64,000 nucleotides of DNA, from assembly GCA_030704615.1 (NCBI GenBank), contig CM060731.1:11904001-11968000 (forward strand), written 5' to 3'. The stretch is from Takakia lepidozioides (taxonomy: Eukaryota > Streptophyta > Takakiopsida > Takakiales > Takakiaceae). Positions 25,824 to 37,700 of this stretch are shown piece after piece; the stretch's first letter is position 1; each line of letters opens with the position of its first letter. The translations under genes and the position numbers were made by a program. The notes under the pieces were generated by a model. The model did not search any database. It was not told the origin of the DNA and worked only from the letters and a program-made list of their open reading frames with translations.

Positions 25824-28800
25824 CTACTCAACATAGTCATCATCATCATCATCATAATCGTTCAGCTGATCGATACGAAGGCGGTCCTGTTGGAGAGCTT
25901 CACTGATGGCCTGCTCATCAGCACGCTCATCCTCAAGTACGACTGGACTGTGGCGAAAGTCTTCAGCTCGCAGCTCCCACTGGGGACGCTGTTGCTTTTC
26001 CTCCTCTAAGTCCCTGTTGATGGCCTTGAAAATAGGCCTTGCAATTAAAAAGAACTGCAACACACGTCATCAGTACCACCAGTGATTAAAACCTGAAGTT
26101 CAAAAAGCTCCAATGCTTAACTAGGTAGGAAGGAGTGATCCAGCAACCTATTTCTGCGTCTGATACTTTCACCACCTATGAAGCTAGGTTTGAAGAACGC
26201 ATCCGAAAAATATATGAAGCGAGATGATTGTTTGTTTGTTTGTTTGTTTTATTTGTTTGTTTTGTCACGTTGAGATGTCCCAAACCGCGAGGCCCCAGCC
26301 CTGGTGCTTGGTACCATTGGAAAGCCCTCGGTGAGGAGGGGTGCACGGGCTTGGTCTCATGATTTTTGGACCTGCAGAGTGGGAGATGTGGAATTTCAAG
26401 TACTTTGGGTCGCTGGAAATTCCCGAAAAATAGCAAAGTGGGAATTCCTGGGACAATGGTTGGAGCCTCAACAGGAGAGATATCAAGGGAAAGGTCTCCG
26501 GTTCAAATCTGGTCGTAGGCTCTGTGGAAAAAAAAATGATTAGATATGGCTTGCTTCATATATTGCTGCACTTGGACTTAGATGACATTGGACTCTTGGG
26601 CCAATGGCACAGGCTACCCTAGTACCACTTAATAATAAAGCCTAAAAACTCTGGCCCAGAGGTCAGGCCCAAAGCCACCTTGTGGTGGTTGTGCGAAATC
26701 GACAGGGATCTGTTGGGTGTCCCCAATTATAGCCAACCAGCTATAAAAGATGCCACTGGGTAACCTAGCGATGTGGGTACCTGGGGAGTTTCAGGTCCCT
26801 AAGGCAAGGATTAAGCAGCCATGTGCCCAGTTACTGCTGGGGTGCACCTCCCAAGAGGGAGGCAATAATCCTACAAAATCCAGACACACCATAAATTAGC
26901 TTACTTCTGCAAGCTTCCTCCTTCATTTCTTGTTCAAAACCATAAATGGAGGTGTTTGGGTGAGAAATGAACCTACTTGAGCCAATATTACAAGAGGGAT
27001 CCAGATCTTGCCCCTTTGATTAGCGTTAGGGCCATCTATGAGCTTCTTGTCAATCAATATTGATGGGCTATCACCAGTAACCACCTCCACAATCCGCTCC
27101 ACTAGAGTAGGGAGCCAGACTTTGCCGTCTGGAAGGATCTGCATGTTCAACCACATCAGCATCAGATCCCACTTACAAATCATACTACAGGTAGCAAACA
27201 TTACCTACTGAAACAGGAGGAAGTTTCTGTCAGCACTCATGAATTAGATAACGGCGGGCAGTATAAACCTGTGTGAAAGAAAATGGTGGTAAAATTGGAT
27301 GGTGAATACGGTTACTTGTGCCGACTCATCAAATACTGCACTTGGGAACCTGAAGCAAACTCTGACCAGCGTAGCTGCTGCACTGATGCATAGATTTTAA
27401 TTATGAAGTGGAGTTAAGATACATTAATATGGTTGGGCCAACAAATCTTGCATTTGTTGCTCCTTCCAGCTTGATTTCTGGTCACATAGGTAGAACTCTG
27501 CTCTATTCCTCCCTCCTCTTAATCAAAAGTGAGTTTTGTGGGCCCACCTTTTCACCACCGGGATTTGTGTGGCAACGACCACTGTTCTCAACCAGTACTA
27601 CTGGCACCTATAGAGACCACCAACAAATCCATTAGTTGTGTACATGGAAATGTAAGGGATGACTCTTCGGTTCTAAAATGCTTGATTCTGGACTTCCTGC
27701 CAAATAGACTTCGTCATAGGAGGACTCGGTCATGTAAGAACTACTGCTGAACCGACTTCAGGAAATTTGTGTAACATCTCTACTGACTAATACTCCCATC
27801 CTGCAAGAATAATGTACTCACTGGCCATCAAGGTTCATTAGGCTCCAAAAACACTCCTAAGGCCACTTGAGACCTGCACGTGGCATCAACTTACCAGCCA
27901 GTCTCTACTTCGAAAACTGTAGGACATTAAATATTGCAGCCGACAATTTCTCATCAGAAGCCTGAGTCACGCAAAGAGGAAGCTACCATAACTCCACGAA
28001 AGTAGTCTGGTACATAGACTGGGGAGTTTCTGAACTGAAAATGTAAATATTAGCTCAACAGAGAAGAAAAGGAAGACTGACGAGTTGTAAGCCTTTCAGG
28101 AATCCTTTAATAGTTGCTTGACCCTGACTTCATCTCTGAGCAGATAGTTCTCACGGGATGGCGTATGACCAGACCCCAGATGTGGTCAGATCATTGGCTA
28201 AAGGTCTCTGCATCCACGAAAAAACAATTTACTCACTTCATTCTCGTTCTTTTTGAATCCTCCCTCGTATCGTATGGCTCCCTGTAAAGCTGCTGATCTT
28301 TTTGACACGAACTCAGCATAGTCCAGTCCATCAGGGGGAGAGAGCTGAGCATGTGTCAGCACGATAACTCCAATGCGCCAAATCTGCGGCCCAAAGCTCC
28401 GTGCAATGGCCCTAATGACCTGCTTGTCCAGGTTGTCCACACGGTACCCATCTAGCCGGTCAACATATAGCATGACATCAATGGTCTTGTTCAGAAGGAA
28501 CCTGCAAGCACAGTCACACAACACGCCAAAACACTCATTACTACATGAGTATTCACCCAAATGATCTTACTGAGAGGCTGACTAAACCAAGTTAACAAGA
28601 CTATGATACAGACAATAAGGATGGACACACTATTTACAGGCAGTTCCTGCTTCCAGCTTTCCCCTCATTGACCTGGTTCAGAAAGTTGGCAACCTGACAC
28701 TTAGTTACTTTGCTTCTTCCAGTTACAGATAACTTTCAATTCACCTAGGATATGAAAACATCAGCTCAAAGGACTTGAGGCAATAGAAAGAACTGCTGAA

Positions 28801-30698
28801 CACCTTGTACCTTCGGATAATTTCCAATGCTTGCTGATTCACACATCCTCCTTCCACTAAGCCTGGGGTGTCAATAATGTTTAGTGTGAACCCCGCCCTT
28901 GAACGTGCACACTGAATAGGCCTCATGGTCTCCGTCTGTCGACAAGCATTTATGCAACATACTTGGACAGACTTAACAAACGCAATATTATTAAACATGG
29001 AAAATGACAAGTATCCTTGATATTTCAAGAACATTAGGCATGGAAATGTAAATGCCTTTAGATATAGAGACCTTAGGAAAGCTAAAAGACGACGAACAAA
29101 GGGGTCACCAGAGGGACAAGTCCTTGACCTGCCATCATAGTTGTGAATACCTCTGCAAAGGCTCTTTAATCTGGGATAAGATATGACTGCCACTGCAGGT
29201 GTGTTGCTGCCCCCAAAAAGTCAAACCTCTACTGCTCGCAGCCATCTGCTACTGGAACAGTGCCTGGCTTTATGAGAAGCACTTCTGAGATATTTCTACC
29301 GGACTAGTGAGAGAGACATGCTTGTGGATGCCACACTTGAGTGGGGACTCCAATGAATCGTGGCCTTTAGCAGCAAGTCTGATAAATGCTTATCATTTCT
29401 TCACCTTGAAGGTTATCTCCAGGTCTGATGTAGTCAGAGAGGAAGAAAGTGGACTCCGAATAATTTTTTGGAGATGCCTCATCCTTTCAGTACTCGGTGC
29501 CCAGCTTTATGCCAGGAATAACCAACAGCACAGTTATGAGACTCATCCATGACAACTAGAGTTAAAAAATGGTGGGCCACCTTCTATGATCCATTTCAGC
29601 CGACTCTACCCACATAACTGGTATTTGTCTCTTTATATGGAAAGAGGATACATGACATTTCTTTATGGCCTTTTGTCCTGGGGCGCAGGGGTTTACATCA
29701 GCTGTTAAAAAACTACGTTGGTTTGTGCCAGTGGTGTATGATATGACATTACGTTGTCTCCACGGATGCACCTGATCCCACCATGCTATGGATTCTCAAG
29801 GGACACCGTTCTGTAGTAGTCTGTCAGCAGAGTTGCTTTACTTTCCATTTCCTGTTTAACTTCTTCCAGTGCTTGATCATACAGTACACTACGTAAAATC
29901 TCCTTTGAGGAGTTATGACATAATTGTGATGATAACATGACATATATGAAGGACAAGGTTTTAAAACAAAGAAGTAAGGTGGAGTCTAACAACCGTTTCT
30001 AGATTGCTGGGGCCAAAGATTCTCTAAATGTCATCCTCCAAGTCAAAAAGGTTCTGATGCGCCAAGAATTAATCAAACGCGGACTCGATTGCAATGCATA
30101 ATTGCAAAAGGGTACCTGGGAGGTAGTAAGATGTACCTGAAAGGCAGTAGGATATACCTGGAAGGCACTAACAACAGTCACCCTTTCACCAACCAAAGAG
30201 TTCACAGTCGAACTCTTGCCTACTCCCCCTTTTCCAACCACTAATGCGGTCAGTGTAGTCACATTCTGCAAACGCCACCCCCATCCACCACCATTGTCAT
30301 GCTGTTGCCAGTCTTATGGTATTTGTAGTCCCTGCAAATCCTTAAGGATTTCGTGAAGAGTACAGATGGTCATGTGCTCAGTACTCTGGCATGCTATGAC
30401 CTGAACAACATTCTAGAGCTCTGGCTGCCAGTTTCAGGCACCTGGGCGCCCTGGTACAAACTGATAAGACTTTTTACCCCAAAAGCATCATGTGAAACTC
30501 AAAAAGCAGTATAGTCATCATTTTATGGTCATTTGTAACTACACTAAGTGCACATGACACGAACATACTTGATCTCAGCTGTGAAATATGGGAATCAACC
30601 TCTTGGCGCAGCTTGCCGAGAAGACCATGAAGGACTGATTGTGTCGCAGCAGGGAACTGTTGCAAGCCCGTCCATTCACGCGCTTGAGTGGCCGTCAT
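25824..30698 (-). CDS. TOC34: TOC34-type chloroplast outer-envelope import GTPase
   Basis: Receptor GTPase of the TOC complex; it binds transit peptides of preproteins at the chloroplast surface and is tail-anchored in the outer envelope. Recognised exons: 30698-30569 (start MTATQAREW), 30265-30158 (G1 loop GKGGVGKS), 28935-28811 (DTPGLVEGG, the G3 motif), 28501-28237 (YVDRLDGYRVD with the conserved arginine of the dimer interface, then VLTHAQLSPPDG), 27138-26977 (KKLIDGPNANQRGKIWIPL) and 26054-25824. The junction of the last two exons forms the single membrane segment (IPLVILAQFFLIARPIF). The protein then ends in an unusual acidic tail rich in aspartate (DYDDDDDDYVE). The exon for the segment after GGFKKNE was not found and probably lies in 27140-28236. 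The first intron does not join in phase with its best-looking donor (GTATGT); a GTGTCA donor a few bases on would. Confidence 0.9.
26230..26535. mobile_element. 306-bp retroposon-like insertion in TOC34 intron
   Basis: The unit begins with (GTTT)n on the plus strand, ends with nine A residues, and is flanked by ATGATT at 26224-26229 and 26536-26541. Near the plus-strand end, GGTTCAAATC resembles a pol III B box (about 26502-26511), which suggests tRNA-derived sequence, but its position near the A tail is odd for a simple SINE. Orientation is ambiguous because the minus strand ends in an (AAAC)n tail. It lacks coding capacity. Confidence 0.6.
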
Positions 30699-31773
30699 AA
30701 CTCTGTGTCCACCTTCAACACGTCAGATTTACAAGCCCAACAATTTATTCACACAGAGAAAACAACGCCTCGGGTCTGGCTTCCAATTAAGTGCTTAGCA
30801 AGACCAGAAAAAGCAATCTCTTTTCTGCTATTTGAAGTTCTGACACTCAAGCCAAACCACAAGATGGGCATGTGGCATATGCATATATATTCATATAGCT
30901 GCTTTCCTGAACCTGACAAGTCTGACTTCCAACCTGCAGAAAACGAAAAAACAGATTCCACACAGACACCCACAAGCCACAAGGCGAACAATGTTTGCGC
31001 ACTGTTGCTACATGCAAAGCCTACAACCTACACTTGATTCGGTACTACTCATCTCAAATGATTGAAAGAAATTTGTCACCTCACAGAATCTAACGATGGT
31101 CATTTCAAGCTTACCTGACGGTGAGGTTGCTTCAAACAAAGGCCCGCTGCGAATACCACGAGTTAATAAATATCAGAATCAGTGACTCCTCTCCTGCCTT
31201 CTCATCATCCTGATATCTTGCAGCCTTGTTCTCGCCCCTACTCACAAGACAGATGAAGAGAGAATAATAGATTCGTGGGCTTGGATATGGCCGCCGTAGC
31301 CCGATATCGAGACCTGAGGTCTTAAGATTTGGGCCTTGGGTTGGGCCCTGGTCCGGTCCTAGGGATCTGCACCACAAGGATGGATGATGCTACTGGACAG
31401 TGTCGGTGGATCACTGTTTCGGCCGGCTTGTTGGTCAAGGCGGGAAGATCATATTCTGCATGAAGAGAGAGGATGTAGAGTGGTGTAGACTGTAAAGGGA
31501 GTGTGATTTTTCTTGTGGGTTGTAAAGGGGGAGGAGACGGATCGTGTTGGGTACATAGGGGAGTTTGAGAAGGAGACAGGGAATTGAGTAGAGATCCAGT
31601 GGGGAGTGGAGAGGTTGTTTGATTGAGGTGTTTATATGGGCAGAAGGTTTTTTACTTTTAAGTGGATCTGTACAGGTGTATGAAACTAGAGGACGAAAGA
31701 GGGAGGGGGGAAGCTATGCAGCTGGACGGAAGTAATTGGTAAGTGGAGGATGTGGTGAACATGCCGACCAAAA
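30699..31773. promoter_or_regulatory. Divergent promoter interval between TOC34 and FAN1
   Basis: The two start codons face away from each other (TOC34 at 30698 on minus, FAN1 at 31774 on plus), so about 1.07 kb must hold both 5' UTRs and promoters. I see no convincing TATA box, repeat or ORF in it. Shared control is possible but not shown. Confidence 0.5.
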
Positions 31774-34700
31774 ATGTTGAGGGGGCACGAGAGTTTACTG
31801 CGGTTGGTGGGCAAGCGTCGCAAGCTTCACCCCTCTGTTTTCACCTGGCCTTCTATGAATGAAGACCCAGGGGTAGTGTTTCTCTCTCTTCATCACTCTC
31901 TCTCCTTCTTTATGCTATTCCATCTTATGTTTTTATTTTGGGTACCCCTCAAATGTGAGTTCAGTGTTTACTAGGCTCTCGCATTGATGTTTGTGTATGA
32001 GATGTAGTATGAGTAGGCTCTGTAAATCGGCTGGACGTAGAACTAATTCTAATTTTATGAGATGCAAATGCACAGGCGGACTAACGGGATAGATCATGAA
32101 TATTACAGAAGGTACTGGATATTCTTTACTAAAGCTATGCAAATTGAAATTACAAGCAACGGTGTTCGAGGAGCTAACCAGTCAGAGAAATTTGAATTCC
32201 CAAAGCACAATTCTTGTGCTTTTGAAAGATTTTAAGAAGGGTGCTGCAGGGCATTATTCTGAACTGAAAACAAAATTTGCACGCACATTGCATATGCTAT
32301 CATTAAGCATATGGCTTGAAAGTGAAATAAATAAAAAATCATCTGCAGCCCGTACAACTGCAAATAGAGTGTCTAATACTGGCCATTAAGGAAGTGTTAA
32401 GGTACACTCCCCTCCAGGTACTAGGCCTCCCAGAGCCGATGTTGGCGTTCCAGACCATCACACAGAGGTAATGTACTCATAAGACATTGTTTGCCTTCGC
32501 CTTGTCAAAGAAGCTAGAGAGTTGGAGAGAGGGAGAGAGAGAGAGAGAGTGGCTGGCTGCACTCTATCTGGAAGTTTATTTACAAATTCGGCAGTGGTGT
32601 TTGCAGGGGGTAGCAGTTTCCCTCCATTTGTTCTCACAGCCTGTCGGCAATGGGGAAGAAGAGGCTGATCAGCTGGTGGATGTAGAAGAGGGGAATGAGG
32701 GTGATCTGAAGAAAGACTCTGTTGTTGGACACAAGGTTACTCTAAATCAAACCTCTAGGGAAAATGAGCCGGCAGCTGGCAAAGAGAATTGTTGTGTCGA
32801 TTGGGTACCGTGCCCAGTATGCGGGAAGAGCATTCAAGGCACAGATTTGGTGATTAACAAGCATTTAGGTTCCGTGACTTGCACTCAACCATTTAAAGTT
32901 TCAGTTTACTTCAGTGGTTCTATGCATTCGTTTGAATTCTGTCCAGGCCCCTTTCTCTCTTTCACTTCTCTCTCTTTACTACGGCCAATGTCAGTAAGGC
33001 AATCAAGAAGCTGCAAAATGGCAGAGCAGTAGACATTTCAGGACTTCAGAGTGAATTCATCAAGCATGCTGCACCTACTTTAACCCCTTTTATAGCTAAC
33101 CTCTTCAATGAGGTGGTGCAACGGGGCTTTCCCACAGAGTGGACAAAGAGCATCATCCACCCACTCTTCAAGAGCGGTGACAGGCTCGCACCGACCAACT
33201 ATCGTACTATCATGGTGTCCTCGGTACTTGCTAAACTGTTTGGGGCAGTAGTGGCCATGGAACTGGATGATTGGGCTGAGTCCTCTCGCATTCGTGCTGA
33301 GGGACAGGCTGGTTTCCGTCGCAACAGATCCACTATTGACCACATCTTCACTCTTCAGGTTATGGTGGAAAGTGCACGCTATGACAAAAGAATGGTCTAT
33401 GTTTGCTTCGTGGACTTTCACAAAGCCTTTGATTCAGTTCCTCGGGACCTTCTCTTCCAACGGCTCCATAGAGTGGAAGTCCCTCCAGACATCCTTTGTG
33501 CCATCTCTTCTATGTATGAGATTGTCACTGGCATGGTCCACGTCGATGGTGAATTCTCAGCCGAGGTCCACAGCAACATTGGAGTCAAACAGGGCTGCCC
33601 CCTTTCACCTACCCTGTTCGGGATCTACATTGACGCTTTGGAGAATTACATATCAAAAAACCATGGGGTTGGGGTACCATTGGATGGGGGACCAACGCAA
33701 TCAGATCTCCTCTACGCTGATGATGTTGCCCTTTTGGCACTATCCCCCCGGTCTTCCTGCAACGCCATCTCAAAATTTTGGAACAGTTCTGCAAAGACTA
33801 TGGGATGCAAGTCAATCTTAGCAAGACCAAGATCATGGTCTTCAATGGCCAGGCTGATCGTAGATTCATCTTCAACCAGCAAGAAATTGAGATTGTGAAA
33901 TCATACCGATACTTGGGTCTGGTTATCCACTCCCCCAAGTTTCACTTTGCAGCCACTGCATTGGACAGATTGACTAAAGGTTGGCGGCCTCCGTCCGCCT
34001 TCAGGCCAAATGCAAGCAAATACATCTGCGTCATCCCCCAACCAAAAAGTGGCTGTTTGACACTGTAGTCAGCCCTGCTACCATCTATGGTTGTGAGTTC
34101 TGGGCACCTGGTGTCCCTGTCTCCTGGTGGGAAAAGAATTTGGAGCCATTACAGTCATCTTTTCTCCAAGCAATGCTTGGCGCCAGGAGCACAACTCCAT
34201 CTCAGATCCTAGGGGCAGAGTTCGCATGTGTACCATTGCAATCCGAGGCCCTCTTCCGGCTTACAATCTTTCTCCATAGATTACAGGCCCTTCCAACCAA
34301 GGGGCTCATGGCAAGGGCCCTCACAACATCTGTGAGGCTCAAAGCTGCAGGTTTCAGGAACTCCTGGTATGCTCGAGTGGACAGTTTATTTCAACGTAAC
34401 GGACTTTCTACTGCTGTCCTATTACCAATAAATCCAGATGAGGTGGACATCACGTCCAGACATGACCGCAACAGACTCATTAGGAGAGAGCTTATGGAAT
34501 TACATGTCCAGAGAACTTGGAAGCTACCCAATCTCACAACAAAGCTCCACTTCTATCGAGAGACATTCTTGGTGCTCCGTGACAATAGAATCTTGAGACC
34601 AAATTACCTTTCAGCATCCTTATCTCCTTCCCTCCTGAGGGCACTGGGACGGTTCAGGGTGGGTTCCCACAACCTACGGATAGAGACTGGCAGATGGGAA

Positions 34701-37700
34701 AACCTGCAACGGGAGGACCACCTATGTCCAGCTTGCATAGGGCACAGCCAGGAAATCGAAACTGAAGAACACTTCTTCTTCTACTGCCCTCTATACTACG
34801 AGATCCGTGGGAGATTCCACTGTTTATTCAGTGGAACCCAAACTCTCACTGATGTCTTCCACTATGAGGATAAAAAATGCTTGGCAGCCTACCTGCACGA
34901 GGCCTTCACCCTTCGACATTCGCTAGAACATTAATTGTGGTTTCTGGACTTGTTCCTCTCTCATGTTTCCATTTTGTCCCATAAGCTCTATGAGCTTTCC
35001 GCGGACGTTATAAAGTACCATTTCATTTCATTTCATTTCTCTTTGTGGCTTACATTAATTGTGGCTTCTGGATTTGTTCCTCTTTCATGTTTTCTTCCAT
35101 TTTGTCCCATAAGCTCTATGAGCTTTCCGCGGACGTTATAAAGCACCATTTCATTTCATTTCTCTTTCTCTTCAGTAGCCCATGTTTTCCCTAGGGTCTG
35201 CAAGGATGTCAAGCTCAAGAATGCCACTGAGTTCCAGTTGATACTAAAATTTTGACCACTTCTGTGTATGGGTCATGTACAGACATGTGTCTTTCAACAG
35301 GAACAAAACGCAAAAGCACACAGCTCACTTTGTTTGGTTCCCTTCACCGAAACAAGGAGAAGAGACAGACAAGCACAAAGACCTCAATCCACAGTAGTAG
35401 AACCGCTGCTTCACCATCCACCCCTGTACCTCTAGAAGTCAGTGGCTGCTATCTGAAACAAGAGGAAGTTGAAAAGTGCCGAGTCTGGCCTGCAGGACAA
35501 GACCAGTGTAAAGACAGTGACTCAGAAAGAGGGAATGGTTACAGAGTGGAAGGAGAGAGTGTGGGTGCCTACAAGGACTGTCAGACAGTCAATGGTGCTG
35601 GTTCCTATTGTGACATGTATCCTCGACAAAAATGCACGAGCCAGCCAAAGGGCACATGTGAGAACAGCTGCATGGACAGTTCATTGCAAGGATCCAGTAG
35701 ACTTGTTCGAGAGGAAACAGATGAGGCAGAGATTGTGGACATTTTGGAAGATACACACTGTCAAAGGTTATTGGCGCCAGTGACATCTCAGATGGCTTGT
35801 GTATGTATTTGTCATTTCACCACAGTCAGCCCCAGACACGTGAACGCAGCAGGCAAAGGACAGGAAGCTGCTGTCACAGAGGCCAGAGAGGAGAAGGTTG
35901 TTGTGCATGCATCCAAGTGTAAGGTAGAGGTTGCCATGGATGGAAGAGAAGTGCAGGCAAGCAATCAACTGCTTGATGGAAGTGTTGAAGAACGAAAAGG
36001 TGCTATCATTGGTGTGATAGAGACGTGTATTGTAGGGCGGAAGTTCAACCAAGAAGCTGTATGTGAGGAGGGCATGCATGTTGCATTTTTGCGGGAACGA
36101 GAAAATCCTAAAGATGTGAATGCAATCAAGGTTTGTCTATGGCTCTGGTTATATACTGTGTACCCAAGCTGGTGTGAGAAGGTGGTAGGCTATGCACCAC
36201 CCACTAACTAGGAACTAACATGCAAATTTATATGTTTGGTTATTTGATTCTTGTGTCCTATGACAGCTTAGAGCAAAAGCTGCAGGAATTAGCATTCACT
36301 GAACTGTACAGATGTGCACTTTTCAGAATCTACAAAGTAAATTTTCTGCTTGGCAGTAGTGTAGGGATGTTCAAGGAGGCCAGATGGAATTCATTCTTCT
36401 ATTCTGAGTGGTGTCTCCTACAGTTTGTGACAGGTGGTCTGGTGAGAAAAGCAAAGAGACCTCTATGGCCCACAGTCAGGTACCAGGGAGAGACTCATGA
36501 GCACATTTGTGTGGTGTGGCAGGTTGTTTCTCTTGGCAATCAGTCATCATTGGGTCATCTGCCAAGGCAGATAGCACTTCATCTCTCTACCCTTCTTGAC
36601 AAGAGCTTGGTTCAAATCAAGGTGAGGGGTCAGGATTGCATGTTGGATCCTCCCTATACGCTAATGTGAAGGAAGTTGGAGACCTGTAATTAGTCTGAGA
36701 AATCAAGTTTACAGAAATGTGTGGATTAGGTGAACTTTGGAGTAGAGTCACAGTAACTTGGGTTCTGCCTGTTTTGATTCTCCAGCTGATTAATTAGATC
36801 AGATTCTGTCCAGGGCTTTGTGACAGCTGTTCCGGAGCATACTTTTGAAGCTGTGCCTGTGAAGCTTGTCTGTGAGAGGGAGTCTCTTGCCCTGGAGAGC
36901 TTTGATGAAGAGGCCCTTGCAAAGGGCTGGCAAAATGTGATGGAGGCCAGTCAGAAGTCCACCATGGATCAATCAAGAACATCGAAATATCAGACAAACT
37001 TTTCCTATTTGCTAAAATCTGTACTGGAATGTGACCATCACCTGTTCAGTGAAGTTGAACAGACTTTCTTGAGTGCGTAACCTTACCCTTCTGGTTGAGT
37101 AAGTTACGGGACAGCTTTCTGTCGCTCTATCCGCTGTGCCTTGTAGCCTCCGCTGTTGTGCATGACAATTATGTGCTCAATTGTGCTAGAAAACTACGCC
37201 TGTCGTCACAGTGATAGCAACCTCTGATCTGGACTACCAGTAGGTTCACTCAAAGATATTGATAGAGAGCTCTTCACAGGCAGCAGTACAAAGACTTGAT
37301 TGTTGAATATACTGGAGAACTAACCAATACTTACAAGGTGAGGAAACTTCTGGACCTCCCTTGCTCCCTACTAAAAAATGAAAGCTAATAGAGCGTACTG
37401 ACTATAGTTGCCGGACTTCTCCTCTTCTCAGAAATCTACCAGGCTAGCACAGCAGCCTGTGTGCTAGAAGAAGTGCTGGGCTCACCTCAGCCTCTCCCTG
37501 AAATCCTCAAGGGTGAGGCACCACCCCTTTGGTGGCTCTGGAAAGGAGCTATCCCTAGCCTTCATAAACTCTATCAGAACCCTAACTAACTGTTGTAATG
37601 GTTTACTCAAAAAGATTGGGTTTAACTGGTTTCCGGGTTTGCTTTATATTTTCAATGCAGAATGATATCGCAGCCATTTAAGAGTGGAAGTTTTCTTGAC

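Noticed and set aside
33113-33898. FAN1 coding exon
   Set aside because: The frame carries RT motifs (FVDFHKAFDS, YADD) and belongs to the intronic LINE; FAN1 resumes at 35283.
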